Origin: Chitiniphilus eburneus
GTDB lineage: Bacteria; Pseudomonadota; Gammaproteobacteria; Burkholderiales; Chitinibacteraceae
NCBI RefSeq assembly: GCF_005048205.1
Contig: NZ_SUMF01000032.1
Location: 1-38,386 of the forward strand
Direction: 5' to 3'
Length of the DNA stretch: 38,386 bases
In this document: positions 23,385-35,752 of the stretch, piece after piece
Layout of the letters: each line of letters starts with the position of its first letter
Numbering within the stretch: the stretch's first letter is position 1
The notes under the pieces: model-generated
What the model saw: only the letters and a program-made list of their open reading frames with translations
The model's database searches: none
Told to the model about the DNA's origin: nothing
Translations under genes and position numbers: made by a program

Positions 23385-23558
23385 GCGTTGAGCTCCTCGT
23401 GTAGCGGCATCGGGGATGCCTGATTGTTGTCGTACCGGCGCGGGCGGCATGCTGCGCGGTCGACGACATGGTGCCGGGGTGTTGCCCGGGCGGGTGTGAC
23501 GAAAACGCCACGCCCGAGGGTGTCTGTGCAAGATAAGCCATTGAGTATGGCTCGCGAA

Positions 23559-23591
23559 TGTCGCAATCTGACCCCCTCGTTTGTCCAGATC
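23559..23591 (+). promoter_or_regulatory. Direct-repeat operator upstream of the second AraC gene
   Basis: TGTCGCAATC (23559-23568) and TGTCCAGATC (23582-23591), 23-bp period. A 14-base run AATGTCGCAATCTG (23557-23570) is identical to that before the first AraC gene (19373-19386). Confidence 0.6.
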
Positions 23592-23601
23592 GCACATTGC
23601 C

Positions 23602-24489
23602 ATGTCCACCATCTACCAGGAGCTGTTTGAGGCCGGCCCGCGCACGCGGCAACTGGGGGTGGGCGCGCGCATTTTCCATCATCCGCACCTGCGCGCGCTG
23701 GGCGATTACGACATGCTGTTGGCCGGGTTTTCCGAAGCGCGCGACAGCCTGCACGTCGAGCGTGTGGGCGCGCCGTTCCATGTGGTGCTGGTCAGCGCCG
23801 AGGGGGAGGGCGAGGTCATCGATGGCGAGCAGCGCTTGCCGGTGGGGCCAGGGCAACTGGCGGTGCTGCCGGCGCTGGGACATTCCGGCTTTCGCATGAC
23901 CGGCACCGAATGGCGCATCGCGTGGTTCCTGCTGAACGATGCGCCGAGTTGGCCGATCGCGGCGGCCGGCCCGGCGCAGGTACGGCCGGTGCGCGATGCC
24001 GAAACGCTGTTCCACGCCGTTGCCGCGTTATGCCTGGAGGCGCGGCGCGATCATGAATCGCTGTCGGCCGGCGCGCTGGTGCTGGTGGCCGACCTGCTCA
24101 AGCGCATGCTCGACAGCAGCGAGGCGGGCGACGCGCAGGCGGCGGCACTGCGTGCGCTGTTCGACGATGTGACCCGCGCGCCCGACGCGGACTGGCGCGT
24201 GGCTACGCTGGCGGCGCGGCACGGCGTCAGCACCGCGCACTTTCAGCGGTTGTGTCTCAAGCATCTGGGCCACGCGCCGCAGCGGCTGATCGTGGCGCGG
24301 CGCATGGCGCGCGCGCGGGAGCTGCTGCTGGCGGGCTGGGGCAATGTCGGCCAGGTGGCGGCCGCCGTCGGTTACCAGGAGATCGCCAGTTTCTCGCGTC
24401 GCTTCAGCGCGCACTTCGGGCTGAATCCTTGCGAGTTGCTGCGGCATTTGCAGCGCGCGCCCAAGGAGCTGCCGTTCGATCCGGGCTGA
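23602..24489 (+). CDS. AraC-family transcriptional regulator (chitinase module)
   Basis: 295 aa from ATG 23602. A paralogue of the 19417 protein: the same cupin-like N-terminus (LHVERVGAPFHVVLVSAEGEGEVIDGEQRLPVGPG) and the same C-terminal HTH pair, with VGQVAAAVGYQEIASFSRRFSAHFGLNPCELL. It is divergent from the chitinase gene with a 217-bp intergenic region containing the direct-repeat operator. A role as activator of the chitinase, perhaps with chitooligosaccharides as ligand, is inference. Confidence 0.88.
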   Translation: MSTIYQELFEAGPRTRQLGVGARIFHHPHLRALGDYDMLLAGFSEARDSLHVERVGAPFHVVLVSAEGEGEVIDGEQRLPVGPGQLAVLPALGHSGFRMTGTEWRIAWFLLNDAPSWPIAAAGPAQVRPVRDAETLFHAVAALCLEARRDHESLSAGALVLVADLLKRMLDSSEAGDAQAAALRALFDDVTRAPDADWRVATLAARHGVSTAHFQRLCLKHLGHAPQRLIVARRMARARELLLAGWGNVGQVAAAVGYQEIASFSRRFSAHFGLNPCELLRHLQRAPKELPFDPG

Positions 24490-24497
24490 TCCGCCGC

Positions 24498-24888
24498 TCA
24501 GGATTGAGGTTGCGCGGGTAGGTCGAGCAGGCCGGGCACCTGGGTCGGTATCTCGTAAAGCTTGTCCGAATCCAGCGCGACGTGAGCGGCCGCCCGCGCC
24601 TGCGCGGAGCTATTCTGCGTAACGGCGAATCCCACCTTGCCGAACAGCGGCAGGTCGGAACGCGAATCCCCGATATGGAACACCAGTGCTGGCGTGGCGT
24701 CGCGCGTTTGGCGGCATTGCGCGATGACGCCGATCTTGTCGATATCGAGAAAATGCCGCTGTGCCGATCCGTCGAAACGGCTAGCGGCCAGTCGGGTAGT
24801 GATGCCGGTTTCCACGCCGGCAATCCGTTGTCCTATGACGTTGCCCATGTGGGGATTCGCAGCGGACCTGGCGTCGCTGCCGGTGAGG
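24498..24888 (-). pseudogene. HAD-superfamily phosphatase, 5' end lost at a mobile element
   Basis: The minus-strand frame contains a HAD motif III/IV region, LVFHIGDSRSDLPLFGKVGFAVTQN, as in SerB-like phosphatases, followed by a conserved-looking C-terminus. The N-terminal part with the nucleophile DxD is absent: upstream the frame runs straight into the palindromic element at 24889-25160, and no matching N-terminus is seen beyond it. It is therefore a truncated gene. The ORF can be extended into the element, but that part is not homologous protein. Confidence 0.7.
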
Positions 24889-25160
24889 CTAGGGCGTGTC
24901 GTCACTTGTTTCGCGGCAGCGCTGGGCCGAAAAAGCACCAGCCATCAGGCGCGCGACGCAGCCAATAACCGGTTATTGGCAAGGAGCGCAACGCAGTGGA
25001 TGGTGTTTTTTCGGCCCAGCCCTGCGGGTTCGGGGCATTTCGGGCGCGGCGCGGTGTCGCAGGCCGCTTGCGGTATCCATACCGCCGCGCGCCCAGCTCC
25101 TGGCGCGGCATCCCGAACTGCACCGAACGCTGTCGTGAAACAGGTGACGACACGCCCTAG
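24889..25160. mobile_element. Full-length CTAG-flanked MITE-like element (272 bp)
   Basis: Both ends carry CTAG followed by matching terminal inverted repeats: CTAGGGCGTGTCGTCAC at the left and its complement at the right (25144-25160), continuing to TGTTTC/GAAACA with one mismatch. Inside is a ~100-bp dyad (24921-25020): outer 20-bp arms with one G-T mismatch and a perfect 20-bp core GCCAATAACC/GGTTATTGGC (24961-24980). No transposase is encoded. CTAG duplication is typical of the IS5 group, so the element may be moved by an IS5-type transposase elsewhere; this is inference. A truncated relative is at 9734-9915. Confidence 0.8.
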
Positions 25161-25207
25161 CAATACGAGCAACATTGGCGCGGTTGTTGCCTGTTTATTT
25201 ACTCAAT

Positions 25208-25237
25208 TTGAAAGCAAAGGGGCCTGCCCGCTAGAAT
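25208..25237 (+). promoter_or_regulatory. Sigma-70 promoter of the TM2/pilin-like gene
   Basis: TTGAAA (25208-25213), 18-bp spacer, TAGAAT (25232-25237), about 70 bases upstream of the ATG at 25308. Confidence 0.6.
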
Positions 25238-25307
25238 GGCGGCTGCGCACCGTCGTGCGCGTCAACAACAGGGTCAGCCATGGCCCGATATCGAGGCAGG
25301 GGGAGTC

Positions 25308-26069
25308 ATGTCGAATTTGGTGTTCTGCGGGTCCTGCGGCAGGCAACAGCCGCAGCCGGTGCCGGCTACGTGTCCGTTCTGCGGCGGCAAGCCGGTAGGG
25401 GGCAAGCGCTACAAGCAGAAGTCGCTGGCGGGTGTGCTGGCGCTATTGCTGGGCGGGTTGGGTGTGCACCGTTTTTATCTGGGCCAGTGGTGGGGCGTGT
25501 TCTACCTGCTGTTCTTCTGGACCTTGATTCCGGGGTTGATCGCGCTGGTGGAGGGCATCGTGTTCCTCTGTACCGATGATGAAAAGTGGGATCGACGTTT
25601 CAACCAGGGGGCCGGGCGTGGTCAGGCGGATGCCGGGGCGCTGATCGTGATCCTGGCCGTGGTGGGGTTCGGGGCGGTGGCGATGCTGGGCATCGTGGCC
25701 GCCATCGCTGTGCCGGCCTACGTGGAATACACCAACCGCGCGCAGATGACCGAGGTGTCGGCCTATGCGCAACAGGCAACCGTGGCGGTGACGGCGCATT
25801 ACACCGAAACCGAGGAGATCCCGGCGACGCTGACCGATGCGGGGGTGAAGGCGCCATTGCCGCAGGTGTTGTCCGAGGCGCACATCGATCCGGAGAGCGG
25901 GGTGATCTCGCTGACCTTCGGCACGGGCGGGCTGACCGGCAAGACCTTGCATCTGTTGCCGCAGCAGGACGAGAACGGCGCCATCCAGTGGCTGTGTCGC
26001 GGCAAGGGGCTGGGCTATAGCATCCTGCCGCGCTGGTGCCGCGGCACGCCGGAGGAAGAAGAAGTCTGA
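25308..26069 (+). CDS. Zinc ribbon-TM2-pilin-like fusion membrane protein
   Basis: 253 aa from ATG 25308, with a strong GGGGGAG site. Domains in order: a zinc ribbon (CGSC at 7-10 and CPFC, residues ~1-28); a TM2 domain with two membrane helices (KSLAGVLALLLGGLGVHRFYLGQWWGVFYLLFF-TLIPGLIALVEGIVFL, split here); a linker; then a third hydrophobic segment GAVAMLGIVAAIAVPAYVEYTNRAQMTE that looks like a type IV pilin N-terminal helix but lacks the prepilin peptidase Gly-Phe start; and a pilin-like soluble domain with two Cys (LCRGKG, RWCRG) near the end. The pilin helix is thus probably used as a membrane anchor. Function unknown. Confidence 0.75.
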   Translation: MSNLVFCGSCGRQQPQPVPATCPFCGGKPVGGKRYKQKSLAGVLALLLGGLGVHRFYLGQWWGVFYLLFFWTLIPGLIALVEGIVFLCTDDEKWDRRFNQGAGRGQADAGALIVILAVVGFGAVAMLGIVAAIAVPAYVEYTNRAQMTEVSAYAQQATVAVTAHYTETEEIPATLTDAGVKAPLPQVLSEAHIDPESGVISLTFGTGGLTGKTLHLLPQQDENGAIQWLCRGKGLGYSILPRWCRGTPEEEEV

Positions 26070-26089
26070 TGTGGCAGGCTGGCGGTGAA

Positions 26090-26123
26090 ACGAAGCGGGC
26101 GCCTGCAAAGGCGCCCGTTTCGT
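26090..26123. terminator. Bidirectional terminator between the TM2 gene and uvrB
   Basis: A 15-bp stem (26090-26104 with 26109-26123, one G-T pair) with a GCAA loop lies between convergent genes. Confidence 0.8.
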
Positions 26124-26141
26124 TTGTGGCTGCCAGGTCGG

Positions 26142-28160
<2,019 letters not shown>

Positions 28161-28508
28161 GGGCACCTCGGGCGGCTCGGGAAGGTGGCGCGATGGGCGC
28201 GGATTGCTCTGTTTACACGGTTTTGGCCGGCCATGGCGGGCCATGATTGCCCAACTGGCCGCGCCGGGCTGGCCGACGGTGTGGCCGCGTGTCGGAGCGA
28301 GATCACCTGTATTGAGGCAAAGCGCTGAAAAAACAAGGGCCGGGAGGCGATTGGGCCCCTGGCAGGTGGCCCGACCACGCAATGCAGCCAGCAGAGTTTC
28401 GTGCCGCGTTCGATGTGCAGGCGTGACATTGCGGGCCGGCGCGCGGCCTCAGCGGATGCACGTCGCGGCGCCCTGGCGTGGCCGGCGAGCGGTGCGACCG
28501 ACCCGGAA
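28161..28508. other. Intergenic stretch without recognised features
   Basis: 348 bases between the uvrB start and the MarR gene end. It must hold the uvrB promoter, but I find no convincing -35/-10 pair and no LexA box of the CTGT-N8-ACAG type. No repeat, RNA or terminator recognised. Confidence 0.5.
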
Positions 28509-29069
28509 TCAGTCGGGCTGGTCGCCCTGTTCGAGCATCGCGGCCAGTGGTGTCTTTACGGCGGTGTCGTTCTGATCCAGCCACGGCGCCAGCCGCTCCA
28601 CCAGCCCGGCCAGTGCGGTGTCCAGTTGCTGCAGCTCCGCATGCGGCATGCTGACCAGCAGCTCCTGGAGCACGCCACGGGGTGGCCCGGGGGTTTCTTC
28701 CAGCGTGGCGAGGCCTGCCGCAGTGAGTTGCAGCCGTGTCAGGCGGCGATCCTCTTCACCCTTGATCCGTTGCACCAGCCCGCGACGTACCAGTTTTTCG
28801 AGCTGATTGCTGGCGGTGGATTGATGGATCGCCTGCCGCTGCGCCACCTGACCGAGCGTGAGGCCAGGTTCGGCCGCCACTTCCCGCAGAAACCACAACT
28901 GTGCGCCCGATAAGCCGGTCTGCTTGTACATGCTGCGGTAGTGGCCCTGCATCGCGGCGACGATCAGGCGAAAGTGCTGAAGGACGGCGAGGGCGCTACC
29001 TTCCAGGGGCGGATGAGACGCTTCGACAGGGGAGGACACGGCTGTAATCCGGGAAGAAGTAAGGTCCAT
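28509..29069 (-). CDS. MarR-family transcriptional regulator
   Basis: 186 aa from ATG at 29069. The winged-helix region reads LSGAQLWFLREVAAEPGLTLGQVAQRQAIHQSTASNQLEKLVRRGLVQRIKGEEDRRLTRLQLTAAG (with breaks), including the DRR wing signature of the family. There is a ~40-residue N-terminal extension; a shorter start at an internal Met is possible. It lies between uvrB and acs, with no adjacent transporter or enzyme of its own, so its target is unclear. A possible operator dyad lies at 29187-29204. Confidence 0.85.
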   Translation of the reverse strand: MDLTSSRITAVSSPVEASHPPLEGSALAVLQHFRLIVAAMQGHYRSMYKQTGLSGAQLWFLREVAAEPGLTLGQVAQRQAIHQSTASNQLEKLVRRGLVQRIKGEEDRRLTRLQLTAAGLATLEETPGPPRGVLQELLVSMPHAELQQLDTALAGLVERLAPWLDQNDTAVKTPLAAMLEQGDQPD

Positions 29070-29186
29070 GATTGTAACGAGGCTGCCTGACGAAAAAAAC
29101 GCGGCACCAGGCCGCGCACAAGGGGTTGCTCGCATCCCGCGACCGCATCGGCCCTGGAATGCCCAGCGATGCTAACACGGGAATCA

Positions 29187-29204
29187 ATTTGAGCGAATAC
29201 AAAT
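29187..29204. promoter_or_regulatory. Candidate MarR operator dyad
   Basis: ATTTG-N8-CAAAT, 18 bp, ~118 bases upstream of the MarR start. AT-rich palindromes of this size are common MarR-family targets. Autoregulation is inferred. Confidence 0.35.
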
Positions 29205-29231
29205 GGCCTGCCATGTGGTGGGGTGTGGAAC

Positions 29232-29259
29232 AAAAAAAAGACCCGCCGGAAGGCGGGTC
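29232..29259 (-). terminator. Rho-independent terminator of acs
   Basis: On the minus strand an 8-bp stem GACCCGCC/GGCGGGTC (29240-29259) is followed by eight T's (29232-29239). It is 32 bases after the acs stop. Confidence 0.92.
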
Positions 29260-29291
29260 GAAAAGTACTGCCGTGATCTTGATCGGGGGGA

Positions 29292-31259
<1,968 letters not shown>

Positions 31260-31418
31260 GCGTGCTCCTTGTTGTCGGTTCGGGGCCGTTCGCACCGGAC
31301 GGAAAAACGAGTGCGAAAAGCGACGGTGATAGGGTGCTTGCTACAGGTGGACGCTAATGTAAAACCCCGATACCGCCGAATCCAATCATGCTTTTTGATG
31401 TATGGAATCAATTACGCT

Positions 31419-31437
31419 GATATTGCGGTGCAATATC
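31419..31437. promoter_or_regulatory. Perfect 8-bp dyad upstream of acs
   Basis: GATATTGC-GGT-GCAATATC in the gap between the exonuclease gene and acs, 160 bases before the acs start. It could be an operator for acs or a transcript hairpin after the exonuclease gene. No T-run follows on the minus strand, so an operator is favoured. Confidence 0.4.
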
Positions 31438-31451
31438 GATGTCAGCCCGCG

Positions 31452-32078
31452 TCAGGACTGAGCTGGCACACCGGGCTGACTGAGTTTCAGGTAGATCAGC
31501 GCCGCCATCAGCGCGTCGTTCAGCGGGTCGTGGCGGCCCAGGTCGGGTAGCGCCAGGCCCCGCAGCATGGCCGATAGCGAGAGATCGACCTCGGGACGGT
31601 AGGCACTGACATGGCGGTCGTAGTAGAGCGCGGATACTTCGATGCGGCGGTTGGGCAGGCCGATGCCCAGCCAGGGGCGCAGGTAGCGGTCGATCACCGC
31701 GAGGTCGAATTCCAGGTAGTAGCCGATTACCGGACGCGGGCCGATGAAGCGCAACAACTGCGCCAGCGCGTCGCGCGGTGACAGGCCGTTCGCCGCGTCC
31801 TGCTGGCGGATGGCATGGATGGCGATGCCGGCGCGGTCGATGTTGCCTTCGGGCTGTACCGGCAGCACCAGTCGTTCCGACGCGAGGATGCGCCGCCCCC
31901 GCACCCGTACGGCGGCGATGGCCAGTAGTTCGGCACGGCGCGGGTCCAGGTTGGTGGTTTCGCAATCCAGGCTGACGTACTCGTCGGGCGGCGCGGCATC
32001 GAACAAGAAGGCGTAGTCGGCGTCGCGCAGGTGGCGGCGTTGCCAGTCGCGCCGGACGGATTGCAGCAGCGACCGCAT
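31452..32078 (-). CDS. DnaQ-like 3'-5' exonuclease domain protein
   Basis: 208 aa from ATG at 32078. The Exo I motif SLDCETTNLDP gives D38 and E40; EFDLAVIDRYL is Exo II-like; and GRHDPLNDALMAA contains the Exo III His and Asp. The ATG overlaps the stop of the preceding DUF294 gene (TAATG), so the two are translationally coupled. A small exonuclease next to a cNMP/CBS/DUF294 protein and actP is a recurrent arrangement in proteobacteria. Its substrate in this setting is not known. The open frame upstream of 32078 is a shadow of the DUF294 gene. Confidence 0.85.
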   Translation of the reverse strand: MRSLLQSVRRDWQRRHLRDADYAFLFDAAPPDEYVSLDCETTNLDPRRAELLAIAAVRVRGRRILASERLVLPVQPEGNIDRAGIAIHAIRQQDAANGLSPRDALAQLLRFIGPRPVIGYYLEFDLAVIDRYLRPWLGIGLPNRRIEVSALYYDRHVSAYRPEVDLSLSAMLRGLALPDLGRHDPLNDALMAALIYLKLSQPGVPAQS

Positions 32079-33883
32079 TACAGCGTATCCAGCTGGAAGT
32101 GGTGCCGCAGGTGCGCGCGGAAGCGTTTGACGACGGCGAGCGTGTCTTTCAACAGGTCGTTTTCCAGCGTGGTGAGTTCGTTGGGGGCAATGCGGTAATC
32201 GACCGGCTTGCCTTCCTGTACCTGCCGCAATGCGTGGCCGAGGTGCAGCGCTTGCAGGAAGGCCAGGGCTTCGGCCAGATCGCGCGCCTGCTGCTTGTCG
32301 AGATGGCCACCGCGCGCCAGCGCATCCAGGCGGCGATAGGTGTTGGCGCCGATGACGCCGGCTTCCAGCGCCAGGCTGCGCGCACCGTGCACGATGACGA
32401 AGATGCCACTTTTCTTCAGGTCGAGGGCATCGCGTTGCTCGGCGCCCCACAGTTGCGCCAGCAGCGGGCGCGGCGTATCGAAATGCTGTTCCACCGGCAG
32501 CGCAAAGCGCGCCAGCAGGCCGCCGTCCTGCGCGAACCAGCGGGTGAAGTGCATGCGTACCTGTTCATACAGATCGGTGCGGCCGGCGATGGGCGTGGCG
32601 TCCTGCCAGATCGCCAGGTTCATGGCGTTTTCGCCATCCGGGTGATCCATCCATTGTTCGAGCTGACGCTTGAAGGGGCCGATTTCCTGGCGCCAGCGCG
32701 GGTTGCTCAGCATCACGCCGCCGGGGCAGGGCGGATAGCCGAACTCCACCAGCAGTTCGTTGAAACGCGCGGCGGCGGCGGGCAGGTCGGGGTGGCGGTA
32801 GCCGTCCTCGATCAGCAACGCGTTGTCCTGGTCGGTCTTCATGATCTGCTCGCCACGCCCTTCGGAGCCGAGCAGCAGCAGGCAGACGTGCGCCAGCGCG
32901 TTGGGCGGCGCGACCATGGCAAACAACCGCGCCAGCAGCTTGTGATGCAGTTCGCTCACCAGTTCGGCGATCAGCGTCACCTTGACGCCCTGGCCGTGCA
33001 GCAGCGTGACCATGCGTTCCATGTCGCGCGCGGCCTGGCGCAGTTCGTCCAGCGTGGCGGCGCGTTCGATCTGCGCGGCGACCAGGTGGGAATGGTTGGA
33101 GAGAAAGGCCAACAGGTCGATCTGTTCCAGCACGCCGACCACCTCGCCCTCGCGGGTGACCACCACGCGCTGGATGCCGTGGTGGGTCATGGTCAGCATG
33201 GCCTGGTAGAGGAAGTCGTCTTCTTCGACGGTATGCAGTTCGTAACGCGCCCGCAAGGCCACTGCCTCGCTACGGGTATCCACGCCGTCGATCACGGCAT
33301 TGCGCAGATCGCTCTGGGTAAAGATGCCCACGCCTTCGGCGCCACGCACCAGCACAGAGGTGACGTGGTGCTGCCGCATGGCGCAGGCGGCATCCAGCAC
33401 GCTGGCGCGGTCGTCCAGCCAGCGTGGCTCGCCCACTGGCGCCTGGCGCACGCGCGCCATCCACAGTGATTGCAGTTCGCGCTGGAACGGGCGATGCGCC
33501 AGGAACGCCAGCCGCTTGGCGACGTCCTGGTAGAAATACGCGCCGAACATCGGGTTGCGCCGTGTCAGCGCCAGCACGGTATCGCGGGGGATGCGGAACA
33601 GGATGCTGTCCTCCTGCGCCACCAGATGGCTGGTGCCCCGGCCCGCCACCAGCGCGCGGGTATCGAAAGGCGCGCCGCTGCGGTAGGCGGCCGGGTCGTC
33701 GGAGCCGGCCTCGACCACGCCGCCCTTCATCGTTACGTACAGCGCATCGACCTCCTGGTCCGGACCGATCACCGTTTCGCCGGCGGCGAAGTATTCCAGG
33801 TCCATGACCTCATCGAATTCGCTGCGCTCGATTTCGGTGAGGCAGTCGAATGGCGGGCGGCTGAAATCGAAACGTGCGGGCAT
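32078..33883 (-). CDS. cNMP-binding/CBS/DUF294 nucleotidyltransferase-like protein
   Basis: 601 aa from ATG at 33883. Order: a cyclic-nucleotide-binding-like N-terminal domain (~15-125, FAAGETVIGPDQEVDALYVTMKGGV); a CBS pair (~150-270, MRQHHVTSVLVRG and MTHHGIQRVVV); a DUF294 nucleotidyltransferase-like domain (~330-400) with GSEGRGEQIMKTDQDNALL, the G-S and D-x-D pattern of that fold; and a helical DUF294 C-terminal domain. It is soluble and probably a signal-responsive regulator. The gene lies downstream of actP and is coupled to the exonuclease gene, suggesting control of acetate uptake or use by a nucleotide signal; this is inference. Confidence 0.88.
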   Translation of the reverse strand: MPARFDFSRPPFDCLTEIERSEFDEVMDLEYFAAGETVIGPDQEVDALYVTMKGGVVEAGSDDPAAYRSGAPFDTRALVAGRGTSHLVAQEDSILFRIPRDTVLALTRRNPMFGAYFYQDVAKRLAFLAHRPFQRELQSLWMARVRQAPVGEPRWLDDRASVLDAACAMRQHHVTSVLVRGAEGVGIFTQSDLRNAVIDGVDTRSEAVALRARYELHTVEEDDFLYQAMLTMTHHGIQRVVVTREGEVVGVLEQIDLLAFLSNHSHLVAAQIERAATLDELRQAARDMERMVTLLHGQGVKVTLIAELVSELHHKLLARLFAMVAPPNALAHVCLLLLGSEGRGEQIMKTDQDNALLIEDGYRHPDLPAAAARFNELLVEFGYPPCPGGVMLSNPRWRQEIGPFKRQLEQWMDHPDGENAMNLAIWQDATPIAGRTDLYEQVRMHFTRWFAQDGGLLARFALPVEQHFDTPRPLLAQLWGAEQRDALDLKKSGIFVIVHGARSLALEAGVIGANTYRRLDALARGGHLDKQQARDLAEALAFLQALHLGHALRQVQEGKPVDYRIAPNELTTLENDLLKDTLAVVKRFRAHLRHHFQLDTL

Positions 33884-33918
33884 GCTGATCCTGCCTGGAT
33901 GTTGAAAACGCGAGTACA

Positions 33919-33942
33919 AACGCCCCGCATGCGCGGGGCGTT
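33919..33942. terminator. Hairpin between actP and the DUF294 gene
   Basis: A 10-bp perfect stem AACGCCCCGC/GCGGGGCGTT with an ATGC loop. The minus-strand T-run is only three bases, so termination may be partial and allow read-through from actP. Confidence 0.55.
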
Positions 33943-34060
33943 GCCAGAGCGGTTGCCGGGCGATGCTGCGGCATGCTCCGTTTCAAGGCGTGAGCCGGTG
34001 ACAATACCCGGCCTGGCGACGCGGAGGGCAACGCCATCAGGCCGGTCTGGTCGGCGACGC

Positions 34061-35752
34061 CTAGTGCTTGGACGCCCCCTCGGCGCCGATACCGGTCATC
34101 GAGCGGATGAACTGCGGGATGAACAGCGCACGCTCCCTGGCGGCCTGGGCGCTGTTGTCCAGCGACGAGACGATCCAGATCGTGAGGAAGGCCAGCGGCA
34201 TCGAGAAGATCGACGGGTTTTCGTACGGGAAGAGCGCCTGGGCGTGGCCCAGTGTCTTCACCCACACCGCCGGTCCGAGCACGATCATCACCACCGCGCT
34301 GAGCAGGCCGACCAGCCCGCCCACCACGGCGCCGCGCGTGGTCAGGCCCTTCCAGAACATCGACAGGAACAGCACCGGGAAATTGGCCGAGGCCGCGATG
34401 GCGAATGCCAGACCCACCATGAAGGCCACGTTCTGGTTCTCGAACAGGATACCCAGCAGGATGGCCACAATGCCCAGCGCTACGGTGGCCATTTTGGATA
34501 CGCGGATTTCCTTGGCTTCGGTGGCGCGGCCCTTGGCGAACACGCTGGCGTACAGATCGTGAGATACCGCCGAGGCGCCTGACAGCGCCAGGCCGGACAC
34601 CACCGCCAGGATGGTGGCGAACGCCACGGCGGAGATGAAGCCGAGGAAGAAGTCGCCGCCGACCGCGTTGGCCAGGTGCACCGCCGCCATGTTGGCGCCG
34701 CCGATCAGTTGGGACACCGGCTGGCCGTCCTTGACGATGGTCTCGGTGAACTCCGGCTTGCCCAGCACCAGCATGATGGCGCCGAAGCCGATGATGAAGG
34801 TGAGGATGTAGAAGTAGCCGATGAAACCGGTGGCGACGAACACCGATTTACGCGCTTCCTTGGCATCCTTCACGGTGAAGAAGCGCATCAGGATGTGCGG
34901 CAGGCCGGCGGTCCCGAACATCAGGCCCACGCCCAGCGAGATGGCGTCGATCGGGTTGGATACCATGCCGCCCGGGCTCATGATCGCCAGGCCCTTCGGG
35001 TGGCTGGCGACGGCGGTCTGGAACATGGTTTCGAAGCTGAAGCCGCTGGTGGCGAGCACCATGATCGCCATGAAGGTGGCGCCGCACAGCAGCATCACCG
35101 CCTTGATGATCTGTACCCAGGTGGTGGCCAGCATGCCGCCGAAGGTCACGTACATCACCATCAGGATACCGACCAGGATCACCGCCGACAGGTAGCTCAT
35201 GCCGAACAGCAACTGGATCAGCTTGCCCGCGCCCACCATCTGCGCGATCAGGTACAGCGCCACGGTACACAGCGTGCCGACGGCGGCGAAGGTGCGCACG
35301 GGGGTCTGCGACAGGCGATACGACGCCACATCGGCGAAGGTGAACTTACCCAGGTTGCGCAGGCGCTCGGCCACCAGGAAGGTAATGATCGGCCAGCCGA
35401 CCAGGAAGCCGATGGAGTAGATCAGCCCGTCGTAACCGCTGGTCATCACCAATGCGGAAATACCCAGGAACGACGCGGCGGACATGTAGTCGCCGGCGAT
35501 GGCGAGGCCGTTCTGAAAGCCGGAGATTCCGCCGCCGGCGGCGTAGAAGTCCTTGGCCGACCGGGTGCGGCGCGCTGCCCAGTAGGTGATGCCCAGCGTA
35601 AAGGCCACGAACACGAAGAACATGATGATGGCGTGCCAGTTCAGGTCACGCTGCTTGACATCGCCGGTGATGGCGTCGGCCGCCCAGGCGGGCAGGCAGG
35701 CGACCAGGCCGGCGACGGAGAGTGCGGCACGGGATTGAAGCGAACGCATCAT
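34061..35752 (-). CDS. actP: Acetate permease ActP (cation/acetate symporter)
   Basis: 563 aa from ATG at 35752, overlapping the DUF485 stop by ATGA. A sodium/solute symporter family protein with a leader-like N-terminus ([12 protein letters not shown]) and about 13 hydrophobic segments, including [21 protein letters not shown] and [25 protein letters not shown] (the SSS signature region). It takes up acetate and other short monocarboxylates. It forms an operon with the upstream DUF485 gene. Confidence 0.95.
   Translation of the reverse strand: MMRSLQSRAALSVAGLVACLPAWAADAITGDVKQRDLNWHAIIMFFVFVAFTLGITYWAARRTRSAKDFYAAGGGISGFQNGLAIAGDYMSAASFLGISALVMTSGYDGLIYSIGFLVGWPIITFLVAERLRNLGKFTFADVASYRLSQTPVRTFAAVGTLCTVALYLIAQMVGAGKLIQLLFGMSYLSAVILVGILMVMYVTFGGMLATTWVQIIKAVMLLCGATFMAIMVLATSGFSFETMFQTAVASHPKGLAIMSPGGMVSNPIDAISLGVGLMFGTAGLPHILMRFFTVKDAKEARKSVFVATGFIGYFYILTFIIGFGAIMLVLGKPEFTETIVKDGQPVSQLIGGANMAAVHLANAVGGDFFLGFISAVAFATILAVVSGLALSGASAVSHDLYASVFAKGRATEAKEIRVSKMATVALGIVAILLGILFENQNVAFMVGLAFAIAASANFPVLFLSMFWKGLTTRGAVVGGLVGLLSAVVMIVLGPAVWVKTLGHAQALFPYENPSIFSMPLAFLTIWIVSSLDNSAQAARERALFIPQFIRSMTGIGAEGASKH

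Noticed and set aside
28161-28508. Possible LexA/SOS box before uvrB
   Set aside because: No CTGT-N8-ACAG match is present; the nearest CTGT sequences lack the second half.
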